64,000 bases of DNA from Paraphysomonas bandaiensis. Taxonomy: Eukaryota; Chrysophyceae. Positions within the stretch are counted from its first letter, which is position 1, and each line of letters opens with the position of its first letter. Made by a program: the position numbers and the translations under genes. Positions 59,030 through 64,000 of the stretch are shown here, one piece after another. The stretch is from contig CBFFRP010000234.1 of assembly GCA_965644295.1 (NCBI GenBank), positions 1-64,000 on the forward strand, read 5' to 3'. The notes under the pieces were generated by a model. That model had not been told where the DNA came from. It did not search any database and was given only the letters and a program-made list of their open reading frames with translations.

Positions 59030-59815
59030 ACAACACACACCGTATGATTTACGGGTTCCACTGCGCGACAGACACACACCTCATGCTACTGTGTTCTGCT
59101 GCAGCTATACAACCCACTTCAATTATGCTTGTTATAAGAATACATCAACTTTGTGCCACGAAAACATCCTTTGGTCTTCTTCTTCATTGGTCTAAAAACA
59201 GGGGGATTCATGCACTCCTGTCTCCTGGAAGCCAATGCAGTCATCGAAGTCATTCAGTGGGGAAGTGATGGAACATAAGCATATGAAGCTCTAGAGATGT
59301 CCTGCAGATTTAGAGTTTATCCACAGCTTCATTGACCTTACCCATAACACTCACATGGGACCTATTGTCCCATTCTGAGCGCGTACTTAGGTTGATCCGG
59401 GTGGGGGTCGGGTGGGTACCTAACTAATACTTGATCAAGTCCCATACGTTATTTGCTAGCTACCTACTGAACCCAACTAGCTACATTATTATCACACGGT
59501 ATTCAGCGCTGAATATGCAGTGAGAACCCGAGTGGGGAACCGCTGAGGCACCTATCACTATATACTTATAAGCTTTATAGATATGCTGGATAGACATACA
59601 CACATACACATACATATCAATTAATTGTTATGTTAGAATATATTTTTGGTGCTTTGCCAGCCATTAATATGTTGTGTGGTGTGAGCTGGTATCTTAGACA
59701 GTGAAACTGCGTAATCAAAAAATTGATTAGTTTGAGGATTGAGTCACTTTAGCTAGGTATTTACACCCAAAGTAGTGTGACTAGGCAATTCTACCAACTT
59801 AACTAGGTTGAATAA
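59030..59815. mobile_element. MITE-like non-autonomous element, copy 2
   Basis: Homologous to 4120-4932 in the same orientation: shared blocks include GTGTTCTGCTGCAGCT (4190/59095 region), the AACA-CAGGGGG stretch after GGTCTAAAA (4280/59190), ATATGTTGTGTG (4756/59665), GGTATCTTAGACAGT and the terminal AACTAGGTTGA box. It appears diverged and probably truncated at its left end, since the left AACCTAGTCA boxes of copy 1 are not seen. Confidence 0.6.
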
Positions 59816-60293
59816 TACTTCATAAAAGGTAATATTTACTCAAGTTCACATTAGTGTCAAGTGTCAACATTCGGAGATGCGAGATGAGGATACCAGATCA
59901 CATTTTCTGGGTACTGTTCAGCTGCACCCATTGGACCACCAAAAGGCAGCAAACAATCTGCATTACATATATTGCTTAAACTATTCCACATAAAATGAGT
60001 GTAAATTTATGTTGAGTGGTGAGTAACGCGTAAGTACTATATTCAGTGTTGTGTGTCTCGCAGTCGGTATCAAGCCACAGTATTCTCTAGAGCACTCCAA
60101 AGTATCTAAAAGAAATAAAGTAATTATATAAACCACAAGGCAATAATTGCTTCAAAGACTGGCGAATTTTTGTATGAAGAATTAATTGCCTTCTACTAAC
60201 TACTTCGAAGTACATATTTCTCAAAACTTTCACATGACAACATTGAAAACAGTCATGACGTACTAGTGTTTTACAATACTGCAATTAATCAGC
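59816..60293. other. intergenic, no gene seen
   Basis: AT-rich sequence between the MITE-like copy and the 3' end of the ATP-citrate lyase gene. Confidence 0.5.
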
Positions 60294-63200
60294 TTAAAGA
60301 TCCGTCTGGTAAGAGATGTCATCCCAAGGGTGCCTGTAGAGTCCCTGCTTCAATCGTTTCTGGTCAATAAAGTGTCCAATGAAACCAATTGTGCGACCAG
60401 TAACGAATAGTCCGTTCAAACAACCATTGGCAAGCAGGTCGTCAGCTTCAGTTTTATCGAAGGCCCCACAGTCTCTGAGTAGGTCAACGAAGCAAGCAGC
60501 GATACACCCGTCCACATTCAAAATCAAGGTTGCCTTCTTTTTCGTGGTAATAGCCTCTACCTCCAAAGCGAAGTCCAACACAGGGGTGCGTGGGAAGTTT
60601 TTCTTTGCGAATTCCTTAACTAGCTGGACGCGCATATCGGGGTTCTGAAGAGTGCGAATTTTATGCCCGATTCCCATGATGAGCTTATTGTTCTTTCGCA
60701 TGGTTTTCACGAAAGTTTCGGCGTCCATACCTGTGTCCACCGCATGGCTGAACATCGCAGCTGCTTCATCAAGAGCGCCTCCAAAGCGAGGACCGATCGT
60801 GAGAAGACCAGATGCGAGGGATGAAACTAGGTCCTTGCCAGCACGGGCAGCAACAATGGTGTTATGAGCACCAGAAACAGCGGGCCCGTGGTCAGCTGAC
60901 ACCATTAACACCATCTCGATGAACTTGGTAGCGTATTCCGGCAGGCGCCTACGGAACCAAAGGAGGGAAAGCACTCCCCCAACGCCAATCTCCTCGTTGA
61001 TCGCCTCGGATATCGGCATGCCAGCATAACTCAACTCATCGCCTCTGTCGTCTGAAATAGAAGAGATGAAGTTAGCGGGCTTGCGGATAAGCCCAAGGCG
61101 TTTCGCCCAATTGAAATCCATAGGGATTTTAGGCACAGGGGGTTCAGGTTTAGGCACGATTACCCCTTTGGATACAAGATCCGAGTACACACGGTAGATA
61201 GTATCACCGATAGAATCAAAACTCTCTGGAACAATAGCTCCTGCTCCACCAAGAGCAGCATTCTTGGCAGCAGCAGTTTCGAGATTGCCTCTAGCCATGG
61301 CACCAGCGTGACCAAACTGTACTTCATACGGAAAGATCGACGCACAAGTTCCCATCACCCATGCTACCAGAGGTTTAGTGATTCGACCAGATTTAATCGC
61401 TTCGCACACAGCATATTCATCAATTCCTCCCACTTCGCCGAGAAGAACCATCATCTTAACTTCAGGGTTGTCATTGTAACGCAGGATGTGGTCCAAGAAA
61501 AGAGATCCTGGGTAACGGTCGCCACCGATGGCAACTCCCTCGTAGACACCATTAGAATTGCGAGAAATAATATTATTCAGCTCATTCGACATGCCACCTG
61601 ACTTCGAAACATATGCCACACTTCCGGGGCGGTACAACTTGGACATAATAATGTTATCAAGCATCCCACCTGTGTTTCCTATCCTAAAGCAGCCCGGTTT
61701 TATGCCACCCACAGTGGCAGGACCAATAATCCCAACATTCAGAGCATTCGCCCTCTGAATAATTTGACGGGTCTGGGACTCTGGAACGCCTTCAGCAATG
61801 ATTGCAATAGTCTTAATCTGGCTAGAGTAATTAAGCGCATCAGTAACTGTCTCATACACGGAACGGAAAGATGCAAAGTTGATCATAATACTTGTATCCG
61901 GATGCTTTGCCACAGCCTCGCCGATTGATGTATACACTGGAATCAGGGTTTCCTCCGTGCCCCAATAGAGCTTAGTGTAGTGGTTTCCACTAAATGGGAA
62001 TACCATACAGGCAACAGATGGTTTAGAGCGTTTGCACATAAAGTCGAAGTCAAGCATACCCTGCACAGCAGTGGTCTGTAGACCGTACACGATGGCTCTG
62101 CTATCAGGAGTGAGATCAGACACCGCGTGAGTGTGACCCTCCGCACCGTAGTCCGTCTCTGTTGGAAGCTTCCCATCTTCCACGGGCACAGCTTCTGAAG
62201 CAGTGGTTGCTCCTGTGTTCTGACGTGTAGCGGCCATCATTTCTCTGTTCTCAGTGGCCACATCGAACTCCGGGTAGTCTGCAGGGTCGCGAAGACCCAA
62301 CGCAAGAGGAACAACTGCTGTCATGTGTGTCTCAGGGCCATACAAGTGAATATGCAAACCAAGCTCTTCACTGGTTGCACGCATATTTTTCAACCCTTCC
62401 TGGTAATTAGGACCAGCACGGCGAACCCAGATGGAAATATTGTTCTTTATGATCTCGTCGCGGTACTCACGTAGGGCTTTCTGGATACCACGGAATGTAG
62501 CAGCTACATCAGTGAAGTTCGCAATACCTCCTCCAATAATAAGAATTTTTCCGAGCGGGTTCTTGTGACGGCACATAAGTTTGAAAATTGTACGAGCATA
62601 GTTATAAGTCTCCATAAGAGATGGGGCACCGGAGTACTCCCCATAATTGGCGAGTTCGTGGCCGAATCCGAGATCTGAGATAGTATCCGCATACACGACT
62701 GAGGCACCACCTCCTGCAACCATTGTCCAAACTCTACCGTACTGATTAAGAATCGTCAACTTAAGAGAACTACCAGAAGTTTGGTCTAGACTTTTGATGT
62801 AAGACTCTTCCGGAAACTCTGCGCGACCAAACGGAGCTGGGAAATCAATAGAACCCCATTGCGTAGAGTTGATGAAGTGTGCAGTTTCGTCCAACTTCGC
62901 AGCCATATCAAGAGGTGTGATGCGCCCGTCATCAGTCATCACAAGGGGATTAATTTCAAGGTAAACGAAATTGAGTCCACGGAAAAGTTTGAAGAGAGCG
63001 ACAATAAATCCGGCAAGATACTGTTGCCGGGAGGCGGGAACATGCTTTAAGAGGATGGCAATGACAGCATCACGGGTAACTTTCTCATCAATGCCAATCT
63101 GCAAACGCTCAGCCTTAGCATCGACGTCACCAACATCAACACCGCCTTCATGGTAGAAAAGAATTTCGTCGTTGTTGCGGAAATTCTGGATACAGACGTA

Positions 63201-63587
63201 GTATTCATCCGACTGAGCATGTGGTACGAAGGGCTCAACAATGAAGTGATCGAGAATGCCAGAAACAGTCTCAACTTGACACTCCTTGTTCATTCTATCC
63301 TTGATCCATTCAACAACTTCCGGCCATGTTTTATTGATAGCAAGTAATCCAGCCTTTCCTCGTCGCTTGATCAACTGGTCAGGCTTCACGACAAGATTCG
63401 TCTCCAACAGCCAGGGGTTCTCAGACACAAGCGCACTGAATGACTCTGGGTCCTCTGGGCGAAGAGAATTAGTGGTGACTAGAAGCGCACGATCTTCGAG
63501 GTTGTATACATCGCCATCGGAATAGCTTTTAATCCAGCGTGAAGCCAGTTTCTTCCCGTGATACTCTCTGATCGCTTTAGCAGACAT
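60294..63587 (-). CDS. ACLY: ATP-citrate lyase, single-chain form
   Basis: Intronless, 1,097 residues, the full length of the fused animal-type enzyme (human 1,101). It makes acetyl-CoA and oxaloacetate from citrate, CoA and ATP in the cytosol, feeding lipid synthesis and acetylation. Order: ATP-grasp/succinyl-CoA-synthetase beta-like part (AIREYHGKKLASRWIKSYSDG, LVVKPDQLIKRRGKAGL, VYLEINPLVMTDDGRITPLDMAAKLDE, WTMVAGGGASVVYADTI); a citrate-binding region (NISIWVRRAGPNYQEGLKNM); a CoA-ligase alpha-like part (AIIAEGVPESQTRQI, GIIGPATVGGIKPGCFRIG) with the phosphohistidine in QFGHAGAMARG at residue ~760, the human position; and a citrate-synthase-like C-terminus (LMVSADHGPAVSGAHNTIV, MGIGHKI). 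Plants and most fungi use two separate subunits. All catalytic motifs are intact. Confidence 0.97.
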   Translation of the reverse strand: MSAKAIREYHGKKLASRWIKSYSDGDVYNLEDRALLVTTNSLRPEDPESFSALVSENPWLLETNLVVKPDQLIKRRGKAGLLAINKTWPEVVEWIKDRMNKECQVETVSGILDHFIVEPFVPHAQSDEYYVCIQNFRNNDEILFYHEGGVDVGDVDAKAERLQIGIDEKVTRDAVIAILLKHVPASRQQYLAGFIVALFKLFRGLNFVYLEINPLVMTDDGRITPLDMAAKLDETAHFINSTQWGSIDFPAPFGRAEFPEESYIKSLDQTSGSSLKLTILNQYGRVWTMVAGGGASVVYADTISDLGFGHELANYGEYSGAPSLMETYNYARTIFKLMCRHKNPLGKILIIGGGIANFTDVAATFRGIQKALREYRDEIIKNNISIWVRRAGPNYQEGLKNMRATSEELGLHIHLYGPETHMTAVVPLALGLRDPADYPEFDVATENREMMAATRQNTGATTASEAVPVEDGKLPTETDYGAEGHTHAVSDLTPDSRAIVYGLQTTAVQGMLDFDFMCKRSKPSVACMVFPFSGNHYTKLYWGTEETLIPVYTSIGEAVAKHPDTSIMINFASFRSVYETVTDALNYSSQIKTIAIIAEGVPESQTRQIIQRANALNVGIIGPATVGGIKPGCFRIGNTGGMLDNIIMSKLYRPGSVAYVSKSGGMSNELNNIISRNSNGVYEGVAIGGDRYPGSLFLDHILRYNDNPEVKMMVLLGEVGGIDEYAVCEAIKSGRITKPLVAWVMGTCASIFPYEVQFGHAGAMARGNLETAAAKNAALGGAGAIVPESFDSIGDTIYRVYSDLVSKGVIVPKPEPPVPKIPMDFNWAKRLGLIRKPANFISSISDDRGDELSYAGMPISEAINEEIGVGGVLSLLWFRRRLPEYATKFIEMVLMVSADHGPAVSGAHNTIVAARAGKDLVSSLASGLLTIGPRFGGALDEAAAMFSHAVDTGMDAETFVKTMRKNNKLIMGIGHKIRTLQNPDMRVQLVKEFAKKNFPRTPVLDFALEVEAITTKKKATLILNVDGCIAACFVDLLRDCGAFDKTEADDLLANGCLNGLFVTGRTIGFIGHFIDQKRLKQGLYRHPWDDISYQTDL

Positions 63588-64000
63588 ATTTCAGGAAAAT
63601 TATGGCTTACGTCAACAATTTCCTAATTGTGCTTCCTACGTTGGAATTGTAATATTATGTCAATCTTTCGAGATCAACGTTGGATCGTTCGATATGATGA
63701 TCCGATCTATGAATTGCTCGGTGTCATACATTGCCGCCAACTGAATGGCCCGGGATGAGGGTGGTGATGATGTCTGCACTATACACTGGCGACGTTGTAC
63801 TTCCCTACACCACATACTTCGACGGTCGATTAGAACTAATAGATCAGCTCCACAGGGATGTGATTGGATGGAGTATCCACTTGAGACTGTATTCCAACAC
63901 TGTATTTTCCATTATTAGAATTTCTACGTATTTTTGAGTATTGTTTCATCAACCGCAACATCGTAGTGTGTATATTGGGCGATAATACATATGTACATAC
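63588..64000. other. 5' flank of ATP-citrate lyase; possible start of a plus-strand gene
   Basis: A plus-strand frame from about 63770 (MMSALYTGDVVLPYTTYFDG) runs ~55 codons and could be a first exon of a gene divergent from ACLY, matching the alternating pattern of this window. It has no recognisable family and is cut by the window end. Confidence 0.25.

Overview
The window is nuclear DNA of a unicellular eukaryote. It has GT-AG introns, mostly 35-65 nt. All three stop codons are used. The products are eukaryotic: a U4/U6 cyclophilin H, an ORMDL protein, Borealin, an LSm14/Scd6 protein, CDC123, Dim1, a four-domain Ca2+ channel and a one-chain ATP-citrate lyase. I see no plastid, viral or bacterial genes. 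A SAR-type protist (stramenopile-like) is a guess from the gene mix and the kinase/HECT fusion; the sequence does not prove it.

Layout. 1-3.8 kb: end of an MFS transporter, then a secreted nidogen-like, Cys-rich protein. 4.0-6.9 kb: a MITE-like element and a complete non-autonomous hAT element with 8-bp target duplications. 7.1-19.4 kb: secreted HAD hydrolase, aspartylglucosaminidase, SLC35F6-like transporter, coiled-coil protein, cyclophilin H, a ~590-bp tetranucleotide array and an inositol-polyphosphate 5-phosphatase with a signal peptide. 19.4-23.1 kb: repeats, including a 1.2-kb insertion bounded by a 15-bp direct repeat and an inverted partial copy. 23.1-25.4 kb: a GT34-like glycosyltransferase with a second tetranucleotide array just upstream of its start. 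26.9-33.7 kb: a 2,129-residue CaV-type channel in 9 exons. 34.4-42.6 kb: ORMDL, a 1,553-residue Kelch/coiled-coil/kinase/HECT fusion and CDC123. 43.9-53.7 kb: LSm14, Borealin, a 1,539-residue NT-C2 coiled-coil protein and a PEPCK-like protein that has lost the catalytic half. 54.1-54.9 kb: second hAT copy, inverted. 56.2-63.6 kb: Dim1, two unknown genes, second MITE-like copy and ATP-citrate lyase.

Gene order is notable: from 1.5 kb onward the genes almost perfectly alternate strand, so most lie in divergent pairs sharing a short promoter and in convergent pairs sharing a 3' end. No single pathway joins them; they are mostly housekeeping genes. I built multi-exon models by hand from splice sites, reading phase and family conservation; exon coordinates are in each entry.
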